From: Wenzhouxiangella sp.
GTDB taxonomy: Bacteria; Pseudomonadota; Gammaproteobacteria; Xanthomonadales; Wenzhouxiangellaceae
Assembly (NCBI GenBank): GCA_007135355.1
Contig: SLJA01000249.1
Span: 1 to 8,889 of the forward strand
DNA length: 8,889 nt
Direction: 5' to 3'
The position numbers and the translations under genes were made by a program. This document shows positions 1 through 8,078 of this stretch, piece after piece; positions within the stretch are counted from its first letter, which is position 1, and each line of letters begins with the position of its first letter. Below the pieces are notes generated by a model. The model searched no databases. It saw only the letters and a program-made list of their open reading frames with translations, and was not told the DNA's origin.

Positions 1-359
1 CCGGCGTGCGCGGCAATCTGAATGTAGCCATACGCTACATGGCGGCCTGGCTAGGAGGGCAGGGCTGCGTGCCGATCAATCACTTGATGGAAGATGCAGC
101 GACGGCGGAAATCGCGCGCACCCAGGTGTGGCAGTGGATTCGTCACCCGGCCGGAAAGCTTGACGATGGCCGCGACATCGCTCTCGACCTGGTGCGCCAC
201 TGGCAGGCCGAAGAGCTGGCCGCCATTCGCGCCGAGGTCGGCGAAGACGCTTTTGCCGGTGGTCACTATCAGGCGGCGGCCGATCTCATCGCCGAGGCCA
301 CCGAGAACGACGACCTGGTCGAGTTTCTGACCCTGCCCGGCTATGCCCGGCTGAACTGA
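1..359 (+). CDS. aceB: Malate synthase A, C-terminal part (5' end outside window)
   Basis: The reading frame is open from the left edge (first full codon at position 3) to a TGA at 357-359, giving about 118 residues of the C-terminal end. Malate synthase condenses glyoxylate with acetyl-CoA to give malate, the second step of the glyoxylate bypass, in the cytoplasm. The visible part has the family's core signature GVRGNLNV, then CVPINHLMEDAATAEI and QVWQWIRHP, which closely resemble the E. coli type A enzyme. The Asp of MEDAAT (codon 93-95) corresponds to the catalytic base of characterised malate synthases. The end (LTLPGYARLN) is typical, so the 3' end is intact. The GTG at position 6 lies inside the conserved core and is not a real start. 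aceA follows after 38 nt on the same strand, which suggests an aceBA operon. Confidence 0.95.
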   Translation, partial: GVRGNLNVAIRYMAAWLGGQGCVPINHLMEDAATAEIARTQVWQWIRHPAGKLDDGRDIALDLVRHWQAEELAAIRAEVGEDAFAGGHYQAAADLIAEATENDDLVEFLTLPGYARLN

Positions 360-382
360 TTTTTTGAAGCAAACCCAATAAA

Positions 383-387
383 GGGAG
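383..387 (+). promoter_or_regulatory. Ribosome binding site of aceA
   Basis: GGGAG lies 10 nt before the ATG at 398 in the 38-nt aceB-aceA gap. It supports that start, and the short gap shows no promoter or terminator, consistent with co-transcription. Confidence 0.65.
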
Positions 388-397
388 CACCAAGCTA

Positions 398-1681
<1,284 letters not shown>

Positions 1682-1694
1682 GCCGCAACGGCTG

Positions 1695-1726
1695 ACGGCC
1701 GCCGCTGGCGGCCGTTGAAATCCTTT
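1695..1726 (+). terminator. Possible terminator after aceA
   Basis: A perfect 9-bp stem (ACGGCCGCC 1695-1703, GGCGGCCGT 1707-1715) with a GCT loop is followed by TGAAATCCTTTT. The stem is strong, but the T run is short and starts about 8 nt after it, so termination may be partial. It lies between the aceBA and clpSA units. Confidence 0.5.
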
Positions 1727-1740
1727 TGCATCTGCCGCAG

Positions 1741-1746
1741 TATGAT
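1741..1746 (+). promoter_or_regulatory. Possible -10 element of the clpS promoter
   Basis: TATGAT matches the sigma-70 -10 consensus at five of six bases and would start transcription near 1753, about 30 nt before the clpS ATG. The best -35-like hexamer, TTGAAA at 1715-1720, is 20 nt away, which is longer than the usual 17. The assignment is therefore weak, or the promoter depends on an activator. Confidence 0.3.
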
Positions 1747-1764
1747 GTTGTTTGGTTCAACAAC
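1747..1764. repeat. Small inverted repeat in the clpS leader
   Basis: GTTGTT (1747-1752) and AACAAC (1759-1764) pair perfectly around the 6-nt loop TGGTTC. It is nested between the two CTGCCGC copies and lies just downstream of the possible -10 element. Confidence 0.4.
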
Positions 1765-1766
1765 AG

Positions 1767-1778
1767 CTGCCGCGGCAG
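1767..1778. repeat. 12-bp perfect palindrome just before clpS
   Basis: CTGCCGCGGCAG reads the same on both strands and ends 3 nt before the clpS ATG, where a Shine-Dalgarno sequence would be expected. The half CTGCCGC also occurs as a direct repeat at 1732-1738, 35 bp upstream. In RNA, ATCTGCCGC (1730-1738) could pair with GCGGCAGAT (1772-1780). It could be an operator or a translational hairpin; neither is shown. Confidence 0.45.
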
Positions 1779-1781
1779 ATC

Positions 1782-2117
1782 ATGACGGATAAGGAACATC
1801 CCCAAGACAACGCGCCGGGCGGTGGCCTGGCGCTTGAAGAGGCGCGGCCCAAGCTGCGCCGACCCCCTCTTTACAAGGTCGTCATACTTAATGATGACTA
1901 TACGCCTATGGAGTTCGTGGTCCTGGTGCTGAAGCAATTCTTTGGTCTCAGTCACGACAAGGCCACGGCCATCATGCTGCATATCCACACGCGAGGCCGC
2001 GGCGTGGCCGGTGTGTTCACTTACGAGATTGCCGAGACCAAGGTGATTCAGGTCAACGAATGTGCTCGTGAACATGAACACCCGCTGCAGTGTACTCTGG
2101 AGGAGGCGGAAAGCTGA
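1782..2117 (+). CDS. clpS: ATP-dependent Clp protease adaptor ClpS
   Basis: This 111-residue cytoplasmic adaptor binds proteins with N-degron residues (Leu, Phe, Tyr, Trp in E. coli) and hands them to ClpA for degradation by ClpAP. A Gly/Pro/charged N-terminal tail (residues 1-28) precedes the core. The core has YKVVILNDDYTPMEFV (31-46) and GVFTYEIAETK (77-87), ending in EHEHPLQCTLEEAES. The substrate-pocket residues of E. coli ClpS (Asn34, Asp35, Asp36, Thr38, Met40, His66) correspond to Asn37, Asp38, Asp39, Thr41, Met43 and His69, all present. I chose the ATG at 1782 because it gives the family length and a normal tail. The in-frame TTG at 1752 would add an unlike extension and would read through the leader repeat. 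There is no clear Shine-Dalgarno before the ATG. clpA follows after 84 nt. Confidence 0.96.
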   Translation: MTDKEHPQDNAPGGGLALEEARPKLRRPPLYKVVILNDDYTPMEFVVLVLKQFFGLSHDKATAIMLHIHTRGRGVAGVFTYEIAETKVIQVNECAREHEHPLQCTLEEAES

Positions 2118-2186
2118 TTCGGCCGCGTGACGGCACGCTTCGGCCGCACCATGGTCCAATCAGCAACAGCAAGACAAAACATCAGC

Positions 2187-2191
2187 AAGGG
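2187..2191 (+). promoter_or_regulatory. Ribosome binding site deciding the clpA start
   Basis: AAGGG lies 10 nt before the ATG at 2202. This favours that codon over the in-frame GTG at 2127, which would add 25 residues with no resemblance to ClpA N-termini. Confidence 0.6.
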
Positions 2192-2201
2192 CGTATCAAC
2201 C

Positions 2202-4499
2202 ATGTTCAGCAAGGATTTAGAACTCTCCATATCGCAGGCCTACAACACGGCCCGCAGCAAGCGCCACGAATTTTTAACCGTGGAGCACCTTTTGCTCGCC
2301 CTGCTGGACAATCGGTCGGCACGCGAGGTCTTTGATGCCTGCGGGGTGGATCTCAAGCGCCTTGGGCATGATCTGAGCCAGATTCTGGAAGAAACCATCC
2401 CGGTGCTGTCGGCCGGAGATCAGCGCGACACCCAACCGACCGTCGGTTTTCAGCGCGTGCTGCAGCGCGCGCTCTATCACGTCCAGTCGGCCGAACGCAA
2501 GGAGGTGCTTGGCGCCAATGTGCTGGTCGCGATGTTTGGCGAGAAGGACTCGCACGCGGTTTACCTGATGAGTAAACAGGATTTGTCTCGGCTTGATGTC
2601 GTCAACTACATCTCGCACGGCATCAGCAAGCGGGATGAAGACCCCGGGGCAGAGGCCTCGTCCGCGCGCGGCGCGTCCGGCGCCGGCGCGGCCGACGAGG
2701 AAAAGTCCGCCCTGGCGGCCTATGCCAGCAACTTGAACGAACGCGCCCGCGCCGACCAGATTGATCCGCTGATCGGGCGCGCGCTGGAAGTCGAGCGCAC
2801 CATCCAGATCTTGTGCCGGCGACGCAAAAACAACCCGCTGTACGTGGGCGAGTCCGGCGTCGGCAAAACTGCGCTGGCCGAAGGACTGGCCCGTCGCATT
2901 GTTGAAAGCGAGGTGCCCGAAATCCTGCTCGACGCTGAAATCTGGGCCTTGGACCTGGGCTCGCTGCTGGCCGGCACCAAGTATCGGGGCGATTTCGAAA
3001 AGCGGCTCAAGGCGATTCTGGCCGAACTGAAGCAGCGTCCGAAGTCAGTCCTTTTCATCGACGAGATTCACACCATCATCGGCGCCGGCGCAGCCTCCGG
3101 CGGGGTGATGGATGCCTCTAACCTGATCAAGCCGGTGCTGGCCAACGGCGAGCTGCGCTGCATCGGCTCAACCACCTTCGAGGAATATCGCGGCGTGTTC
3201 GAGAAGGATCGCGCCCTGGCTCGTCGCTTCCAGAAAATCGACATTATTGAGCCGACTGTCGGCGAGACCATCGAAATTCTCAACGGCCTCAAACACCGGT
3301 TCGAAGAACATCATGGGGTCAAATACAGCCCCGAAGCGCTCGAGGCAGCGGCTACGCTGTCGTCGCGTCACATCAATGACCGGCACCTGCCCGACAAGGC
3401 CATTGATGTGATCGACGAGGCCGGCGCGCGCGAACGGCTGAAGGCGCAAGAAGACCGGGTCGATACCCTGGGTGTGCAAGAAATTGAAGAGGTTGTCGCG
3501 CGCATGGCGCGCATTCCGCCGCGCCAGGTATCGCGTTCCGACCGCGACGCCTTGAAGACGCTGGAACGTGACCTGAAAATGGTCGTGTTCGGTCAGGACG
3601 AGGCCATCACGACGCTGTCCGCGGCGATCAAGATGTCCCGATCCGGCCTGGGTGATGCCGATCGGCCCATTGGCAGTTTCCTGTTTGCCGGCCCAACCGG
3701 CGTGGGCAAGACCGAGGTCACCCGCCAGCTGGCCATGACCTTGGGTATTGAGTTGATTCGCTTCGACATGTCCGAGTACATGGAAGCACACACGGTCTCG
3801 CGCCTGGTGGGTGCGCCGCCGGGCTATGTCGGCTTTGACCGCGGTGGGCTGTTGACCGAGGCCATTACCCAGACGCCGCATGCGGTGTTGCTGCTCGACG
3901 AGATCGAAAAGGCTCACCCGGACGTTTACAACCTGCTGCTGCAGATCATGGACCACGGCAAGCTGACCGACGCCAATGGGCGCACGGCGGACTTCCGCAA
4001 CGTGATCATCGTCATGACGACCAACGCCGGCGCTGCCATGGTCAATCGGCGCGGGATTGGCTTTACCAAGTCCGACCACAGCACGGACGGCATGGAAGCG
4101 ATTCGTCGTCAGTTCACGCCGGAATTCCGCAACCGTCTGGATGCCACAATCCAGTTTCGCTCACTCCCACTTGAGGTCATCCTCAAGGTGGTCGACAAGT
4201 TCCTGCTCGACTTGGAGAATCAGTTGGCCGACAAGGGCGTGGCGCTGGAAGTATCGGCCACGGCGCGTGGCTGGCTGGCCGAACATGGCTTCGACGAGCA
4301 CATGGGCGCGCGTCCCATGAAGCGCGTGATTCAAGATCACATCAAGCGGCCGCTGGCCGACGAACTGCTGTTCGGCGCATTGTCGGAAGGCGGCGGCGAG
4401 ATCAGTGTTGATCTGAACGAAGCCGGCGACGGTCTGAAGTTGAACGTTCGGGCGGAAACGCCACCAAGCGAAGTGACCGAAGCCCAGCCAGACGCGTGA
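2202..4499 (+). CDS. clpA: ATP-dependent Clp protease ATP-binding subunit ClpA
   Basis: This 765-residue hexameric AAA+ unfoldase (E. coli: 758) feeds unfolded substrates into the ClpP peptidase. The N-domain that docks ClpS is at about 1-143 (ELSISQAYNTARSKRHEFLTVEH motif region near the start). It is followed by an Ala/Gly/Ser-rich linker (about 148-170). The first ATPase module has Walker A GESGVGKT (216-223) and Walker B VLFIDEIH (283-290). The second has Walker A GPTGVGKT (497-504) and Walker B VLLLDEIE (562-569). The tripeptide Ile619-Gly620-Phe621 sits in the loop that binds ClpP in ClpA/ClpX proteins (IGL/IGF). FRNRLD (642-647) belongs to the nucleotide-sensing region. It has no ClpB-type coiled-coil insertion, which separates it from ClpB/ClpC. 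clpS lies 84 nt upstream, probably co-transcribed. No clpP gene is in view. No defect is seen. Confidence 0.97.
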   Translation: MFSKDLELSISQAYNTARSKRHEFLTVEHLLLALLDNRSAREVFDACGVDLKRLGHDLSQILEETIPVLSAGDQRDTQPTVGFQRVLQRALYHVQSAERKEVLGANVLVAMFGEKDSHAVYLMSKQDLSRLDVVNYISHGISKRDEDPGAEASSARGASGAGAADEEKSALAAYASNLNERARADQIDPLIGRALEVERTIQILCRRRKNNPLYVGESGVGKTALAEGLARRIVESEVPEILLDAEIWALDLGSLLAGTKYRGDFEKRLKAILAELKQRPKSVLFIDEIHTIIGAGAASGGVMDASNLIKPVLANGELRCIGSTTFEEYRGVFEKDRALARRFQKIDIIEPTVGETIEILNGLKHRFEEHHGVKYSPEALEAAATLSSRHINDRHLPDKAIDVIDEAGARERLKAQEDRVDTLGVQEIEEVVARMARIPPRQVSRSDRDALKTLERDLKMVVFGQDEAITTLSAAIKMSRSGLGDADRPIGSFLFAGPTGVGKTEVTRQLAMTLGIELIRFDMSEYMEAHTVSRLVGAPPGYVGFDRGGLLTEAITQTPHAVLLLDEIEKAHPDVYNLLLQIMDHGKLTDANGRTADFRNVIIVMTTNAGAAMVNRRGIGFTKSDHSTDGMEAIRRQFTPEFRNRLDATIQFRSLPLEVILKVVDKFLLDLENQLADKGVALEVSATARGWLAEHGFDEHMGARPMKRVIQDHIKRPLADELLFGALSEGGGEISVDLNEAGDGLKLNVRAETPPSEVTEAQPDA

Positions 4500-4515
4500 A
4501 ATAGCCTGATTTGCT

Positions 4516-4540
4516 GACGGTTGGAGACGCTCCAGCCGTC
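4516..4540. terminator. Hairpin in the convergent clpA/infA gap
   Basis: GACGGTTGGAG (4516-4526) pairs with CTCCAGCCGTC (4530-4540) over 11 bp with one G-U wobble and a 3-nt loop. It starts 16 nt after the clpA stop and can fold from either strand. Neither side has a T tract, so it may act as a weak bidirectional terminator, a Rho-related 3' end or an RNA-stabilising stem. Confidence 0.45.
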
Positions 4541-4547
4541 GGCTTGG

Positions 4548-4563
4548 CAGCCGTTGGCGGCTG
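4548..4563. repeat. Second short hairpin in the clpA/infA gap
   Basis: CAGCCG (4548-4553) and CGGCTG (4558-4563) enclose TTGG. It lies between the larger hairpin and the infA stop, without a T run on either strand. On the infA transcript it would be the first structure after the stop codon. Confidence 0.35.
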
Positions 4564-4571
4564 GGGCGGCG

Positions 4572-4790
4572 CTACTTCATACGATAGGTGATGCGGCCCT
4601 TGCTCAAATCGTAGGGCGTCATTTCCACCTTGACCCGGTCGCCGGTCAGGATGCGAATGTAGTTTTTGCGCATGCGCCCGGAAATATGGGCGGTGATCAC
4701 ATGTCCGTTGTCGAGTTCAACACGAAACATGGTGTTCGGCAGGGTGTCGAGTACCTTGCCTTCAAGTTCAATTACATCGTCTTTGGCCAT
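4572..4790 (-). CDS. infA: Translation initiation factor IF-1
   Basis: This 72-residue single OB-fold protein binds the ribosomal A site on the 30S subunit and works with IF-2 and IF-3 during initiation. Length and sequence are almost those of E. coli IF-1. The N-terminus MAKDDVIELEGKV, the segment LPNTMFRVEL (17-26), HISGRMRKNYIRILTGD (35-51) and the end TPYDLSKGRITYRMK are all diagnostic. The ATG at 4790 is the only sensible start, although the preceding sequence has only a weak purine-rich site (AGAGAC). It converges on clpA, with 72 nt between the stops. Such a clpA/infA arrangement is common in gammaproteobacteria. The large glycosyltransferase gene lies 96 nt upstream on the same strand, so some read-through is possible. 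Confidence 0.98.
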   Translation of the reverse strand: MAKDDVIELEGKVLDTLPNTMFRVELDNGHVITAHISGRMRKNYIRILTGDRVKVEMTPYDLSKGRITYRMK

Positions 4791-4824
4791 GAAGTCTCTG
4801 GACTGAATCCGTTAAAGCGGCGTT

Positions 4825-4852
4825 ATTGTGCCACTTCTGCGGGTGGAAGCAA
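4825..4852 (-). promoter_or_regulatory. infA: Possible infA promoter
   Basis: Read on the - strand, TTGCTT (4852-4847) is followed after 16 nt by CACAAT (4830-4825), which matches the -10 consensus at four of six positions. Transcription would begin about 27 nt before the infA ATG. The match is modest, but the placement in the 96-nt gap after the glycosyltransferase gene is sensible. Confidence 0.3.
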
Positions 4853-4886
4853 GTGACGAAACCGGATTTTGCTCGCAAAAAGCGTT

Positions 4887-7517
4887 TTATTCCGGGATCT
4901 GCCCGGGAAAACGCAATTGTTCCGGCCTGAATCCTTCGGCAATGCGGAAATAAAGGGTCTGGATCGGGGCGCCATCGCGCTCAACCTCACGCGACTGCAG
5001 TGGCCCCAAACCGATCACGGCGCCTTCCAGCCACGGCTCGTCGATCAGCCGGGACCGGGTGTGGAACAGAATCACCGGGCGCGTGGGGTCGGTATCGCGG
5101 TCGAACCACAACTCCCACATCGACCCGCTCATGCCAATCAGGTTTTGCGCGGTGATCTGGTCGCGGCGTCCGTCGGGATGGTGGAAAGCCAACGCCGCGG
5201 CATCCCCCCATTTGCTGGTTGCCGCCAGGATGGGAGCCCGCCCGGTTTGTTCGGCCACTTCGCGCTCAATCACGGCCAGTTCCCGAGCCAGTTCCGGCCA
5301 ACCCAGATAGCCCGAGCCGAAGTCGGTGGTGCGAGTGCCGGGCAGGCCCAAGGTCAGGTAATGCAGCAGCAATCCGTAGGCGATGACTAACAGCACTACC
5401 GATGGCGGCCAGGCGCGGATCAGCCCGGCATGCAGGCGATTGATCGGCTGGCGCTCGGGCCAGATCGGCCAGGCCAGCGTGGCCATGATCATGGGCAGCA
5501 GTGCAATCCAGGGCGGTAGCGTCCAGTGAAACTTGACCACCGAAAAAGCACCGTATAGGGCAAAAACAGCCAGCGGCACCGCGGTCATGATCAGCATGAA
5601 GCGGCGCTTGCGCGCTTCGGGCTCCAGCGTGCGGCGAATACGCCCGAAGACCAGAAATCCGGCGATGGCGACTGCCGGTGACAGCAGCAGCAAGGCGTAA
5701 ACCACGACCAGATAGCTGGAAAAATCGGGGTTTTCGACCAGCCGGCGCGTGCCCTGAAAAACAAACGAGGCCCACTCGTTTTGCCAGTTCCAGACCAGCA
5801 CCGGTGCAAAAATCAGCGTCGCCAGGCCGGCGGCGAGGTAGGGTTGCGGCCGGAAAAACCAGCGCCGGGCGCGGCCATCCACCAGCATGAAAACAAACGC
5901 CGCCAGCGCCAGCAGGGCAATGGTGTACTTGGCCAGCAGTCCCAGGCCCATGGCCAGGCCCAGGCCGAGGAAAGCGCGCGGTTCGTCGTCGATCAGTGAC
6001 CTTTTAAAGTAGTAAAGCGCGGCGGCCCAGGCCACAATCATCGGCGCGTCCGGCGTCATCAAAAGTCCCGAGACGGCGAAAAACGGCAGCACGGCAAAGG
6101 CCAGCACACACAGCAAACCGGTGGTGCGCCCGCCCATGGTTTCGCCATAGCGGTAGAAATACCAGGCGCCGAGCAGGGTCAGCGGAATCAGCAGAGCGCG
6201 GACACCAAACGGCGTGTCGCCGAACAGCCAGGTTCCGGCCGCCACCAGCCAGGCCACCAGGGGCGGGTGATCGAGGTAGGACAGGGCCAGCTCCTGCGCA
6301 TACATCCAGTAATACATTTCGTCCGGAATCAGCTCGACCTGGCCCATGTAAAGCACCCGCAGCACCAGCATGTAAGCCAGCAAGCCCAGCGCGGCCAGGT
6401 GCCAGCGCACCCGCGGAATCACGCCGGAAGCGGTCGAGGCAAATACATAAAACGCCGAACCCAGATAATTCACCCCGGCGGTGACCACAATGGCGGGGAA
6501 AATCGCCAGCAGGGGTGGCAGTCCGAATAGCTCCACCAGCAAGACCAGCACGCCGCCGCGGATCATCAACGCCAGCACTGCCACGATCAGAAAGCGTGCG
6601 TAACGCTGACGCAGCGGCATGGCGGTGTGATCATCGCCGCGGAACGTCCAGCGATAGTTCAAACCGAAATTGGTCAGCGTGGCCAGCACAAAACCGGCGA
6701 TATGGGCCGCGCCCAGGCCTTGGCCGGTGCCCATCATGGCTTGGAAAACGATCAGGTCGACTACCATCCCGGTCAGGCCGACCAGGCCAAATTTCGACGC
6801 ACTGTCCAGCGATACCCGTCCACCGGCCAGCCAGGCCAGGCGTTTGAGATAGATCACCTGCTGCGCAATGCCCAGCTTGGATTCGCCATGGCGACGGTCC
6901 TCGAAGCGGATCGGCACCTCAACGGTGCGAATCTGGTCGCCGCCCTGAACCAGCAACTCCAGTAGAATCTTGTAGCCGGCGGTGCGCGATGGCAGTCGCA
7001 GCAGGCGCTCGCGAGCGGTTGCAAAAAACCCGGCCATGGGATCGGCCACCTCGGTAAACGGCCAGGCCAGCAAAGTCGCCGCGCGCGAGGTCAGATGTCG
7101 GCGCCACGGCCAGCCCACCGTGCGTCCACCCGGCGCATGGCGCGAACCGATGGCTATATCATGGGTGCCCGCGCGCAACGGCGCCAGCAGAGCGGGCAGG
7201 GTGGCTGCCGGATGGGAGCCGTCCGCGTCCATCACCACCAGCCACTGACCGCGTGCGACCCGCGCGCCGTCCAGTACGGCACCTGACAAGTCCGGCTTCC
7301 CCTCGCGTTCGATCACGCGAACATCCATGCGGTCGGTCCAGGCCCGGGCCCGATTGACCGTGTCATCGGTCGAGGCATCGTCCACGACCAGCACCTCAAA
7401 GTCGTCCCTATCGCCCAGCGCGGCGGCAATCCCGGCCAACAGCGAGTCGATGTTTTCAGCCTCGTTCAGCGTCGGGATAACGATGCTGATTTCAGGGGTT
7501 GCGGTGGCGGGCTCCAT
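4887..7517 (-). CDS. Fused GT2 polyprenyl-phosphate sugar synthase, GtrA-like and GT-C glycosyltransferase
   Basis: This 876-residue membrane protein has three modules. Residues 8-235 are a GT2 domain like dolichyl-phosphate mannose synthase, with IPTLNE (14-19), VVDDAST (44-50), the DxD motif Asp97-Ala98-Asp99, DPMAGFF (159-165) and RRHGESKL (208-215). Residues about 240-360 form a GtrA-like domain of four membrane segments, including NFGLNYRWTF (283-292). Residues about 370-730 are a polytopic GT-C domain of the PMT_2/ArnT kind, with Asp399-Glu400 and DHPP (416-419) in the first outer loop and TPDAP (488-492). A non-membrane tail (about 735-876) follows. By family knowledge, GT2 loads a sugar on polyprenyl phosphate, GtrA proteins are proposed to move it across the membrane, and GT-C enzymes use it outside. 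The sugar and acceptor (lipid A, polysaccharide or protein) cannot be read from sequence. The ATG at 7517 puts the GT2 core at its usual distance from the N-terminus. The upstream - strand has only a weak GAG-containing site. Confidence 0.88.
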   Translation of the reverse strand: MEPATATPEISIVIPTLNEAENIDSLLAGIAAALGDRDDFEVLVVDDASTDDTVNRARAWTDRMDVRVIEREGKPDLSGAVLDGARVARGQWLVVMDADGSHPAATLPALLAPLRAGTHDIAIGSRHAPGGRTVGWPWRRHLTSRAATLLAWPFTEVADPMAGFFATARERLLRLPSRTAGYKILLELLVQGGDQIRTVEVPIRFEDRRHGESKLGIAQQVIYLKRLAWLAGGRVSLDSASKFGLVGLTGMVVDLIVFQAMMGTGQGLGAAHIAGFVLATLTNFGLNYRWTFRGDDHTAMPLRQRYARFLIVAVLALMIRGGVLVLLVELFGLPPLLAIFPAIVVTAGVNYLGSAFYVFASTASGVIPRVRWHLAALGLLAYMLVLRVLYMGQVELIPDEMYYWMYAQELALSYLDHPPLVAWLVAAGTWLFGDTPFGVRALLIPLTLLGAWYFYRYGETMGGRTTGLLCVLAFAVLPFFAVSGLLMTPDAPMIVAWAAALYYFKRSLIDDEPRAFLGLGLAMGLGLLAKYTIALLALAAFVFMLVDGRARRWFFRPQPYLAAGLATLIFAPVLVWNWQNEWASFVFQGTRRLVENPDFSSYLVVVYALLLLSPAVAIAGFLVFGRIRRTLEPEARKRRFMLIMTAVPLAVFALYGAFSVVKFHWTLPPWIALLPMIMATLAWPIWPERQPINRLHAGLIRAWPPSVVLLVIAYGLLLHYLTLGLPGTRTTDFGSGYLGWPELARELAVIEREVAEQTGRAPILAATSKWGDAAALAFHHPDGRRDQITAQNLIGMSGSMWELWFDRDTDPTRPVILFHTRSRLIDEPWLEGAVIGLGPLQSREVERDGAPIQTLYFRIAEGFRPEQLRFPGQIPE

Positions 7518-7631
7518 CCAGTCTCGGGAGTCTATTCAGCAGGCGGCGGGCTGTCATTGTCGCCGATTGGCGTATGCGCGAGGCGCTGGCCTGAGCGGCC
7601 GGCAACTTTCGGAAAATTCGTCCCGAACCTC

Positions 7632-7659
7632 TTGACAGCGGCGACGAAGTGCCTACAAT
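7632..7659 (+). promoter_or_regulatory. Strong sigma-70 promoter of tRNA-Gly
   Basis: TTGACA (7632-7637, perfect consensus) and TACAAT (7654-7659, five of six) are 16 nt apart. Transcription would start near 7666, leaving a leader of about 7 nt before the tRNA. The bases after the -10 (GCTCGG) are GC-rich, a discriminator type linked to stringent control of stable-RNA promoters; that regulation is inferred only. Confidence 0.85.
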
Positions 7660-7672
7660 GCTCGGTTCCGAA

Positions 7673-7748
<76 letters not shown>

Positions 7749-7758
7749 AAGAGTTTTG

Positions 7759-7790
7759 AACAGGCCCCGCAGGTTCGGGGCCTGTTTGCT
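7759..7790 (+). terminator. Rho-independent terminator of tRNA-Gly
   Basis: AACAGGCCCCG (7759-7769) pairs perfectly with CGGGGCCTGTT (7776-7786) around a 6-nt loop. The stem ends in T residues that continue as TTTGCTT. It begins 10 nt after the CCA of tRNA-Gly and should separate its transcription from tRNA-Cys. Confidence 0.8.
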
Positions 7791-7831
7791 TCCGGCGTCC
7801 ACAGCCCAGCCCGGGCGATTGCGGGTTTGGG

Positions 7832-7837
7832 TATACT
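7832..7837 (+). promoter_or_regulatory. -10 element of the tRNA-Cys promoter
   Basis: TATACT (five of six consensus bases) lies 21 nt before tRNA-Cys and downstream of the tRNA-Gly terminator, where a new promoter is needed. There is no recognisable -35 hexamer at the usual distance. A TG pair at 7828-7829 is one base away from the ideal extended -10 position. Confidence 0.5.
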
Positions 7838-7858
7838 GAAGCAGTAGTCGTCCACCAA

Positions 7859-7932
7859 GGCTAGGTGGCAGAGTGGTTATGCAGCGGCCTGCAAAGCCGT
7901 GTACCTCGGTTCGACTCCGGGCCTAGCCTCCA
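7859..7932 (+). tRNA. tRNA-Cys(GCA)
   Basis: This is a 74-nt tRNA with encoded CCA. The acceptor stem GGCTAGG pairs with CCTAGCC, the discriminator base is T (U73) as required for cysteine tRNAs, and the T arm contains GGTTCGACTCC. The anticodon loop CTGCAAA places GCA at 7891-7893, reading UGC and UGU. The D arm and the TTATG and GCAAA context match E. coli tRNA-Cys closely. It is probably the only cysteine tRNA in the genome, as in most bacteria (family knowledge). Confidence 0.98.
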
Positions 7933-7985
7933 TCCTTATCCTGTGTTTCAATCTTGAAAACCGTTCCAAACTTCTGGTTTTGCTT

Positions 7986-8016
7986 GGCTTAGACCTGATG
8001 GTGCCGGTGCTTTTTT
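7986..8016 (+). terminator. Possible weak terminator after tRNA-Cys
   Basis: A bulged stem (GGC 7986-7988 with GCC 8003-8005, and ACC 7993-7995 with GGT 8000-8002) is followed after 5 nt by six T residues at 8011-8016. The helix is short and interrupted. The T run is the main reason to suspect that tRNA-Cys transcription ends here, and the T run can alternatively pair with the A run at 8019-8023. Confidence 0.3.
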
Positions 8017-8059
8017 GGAAAAATCTCGCCGGCCAGGCAATGCGGCAACCCCAAGAATA

Positions 8060-8078
8060 GACTGGCCGACCACCAGTC
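8060..8078. repeat. Inverted repeat upstream of the DUF2845-like gene
   Basis: GACTGG (8060-8065) and CCAGTC (8073-8078) enclose 7 nt. It lies in the 209-nt space between tRNA-Cys and the small secreted protein gene, 63 nt before that start codon. It could be an operator or an RNA hairpin. I find no convincing -35/-10 pair around it. Confidence 0.35.

Noticed and set aside
1752..1781. Upstream in-frame extension of clpS from a TTG
   Set aside because: TTG is a rare start, the added residues are unlike ClpS, and the codons run through the leader repeats.
2118..2147. Direct repeat TTCGGCCGC (2118-2126 and 2139-2147) between clpS and clpA
   Set aside because: It is only 9 bp and GC-rich in a GC-rich genome, with no promoter or other structure around it. 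It is probably chance.
2127..2201. Upstream in-frame extension of clpA from a GTG
   Set aside because: The 25 added residues do not resemble ClpA. The ATG at 2202 gives the family N-terminus and has an AAGGG site.
3168..4079. 303-codon open frame on the - strand opposite clpA
   Set aside because: It is antisense to the conserved AAA+ domains of ClpA and results from codon bias.
4867..4880. TTTTGC/GCAAAA inverted repeat just after the glycosyltransferase stop
   Set aside because: The loop is only 2 nt, so the real stem is at most 5 AT-rich pairs, too weak to call a terminator.
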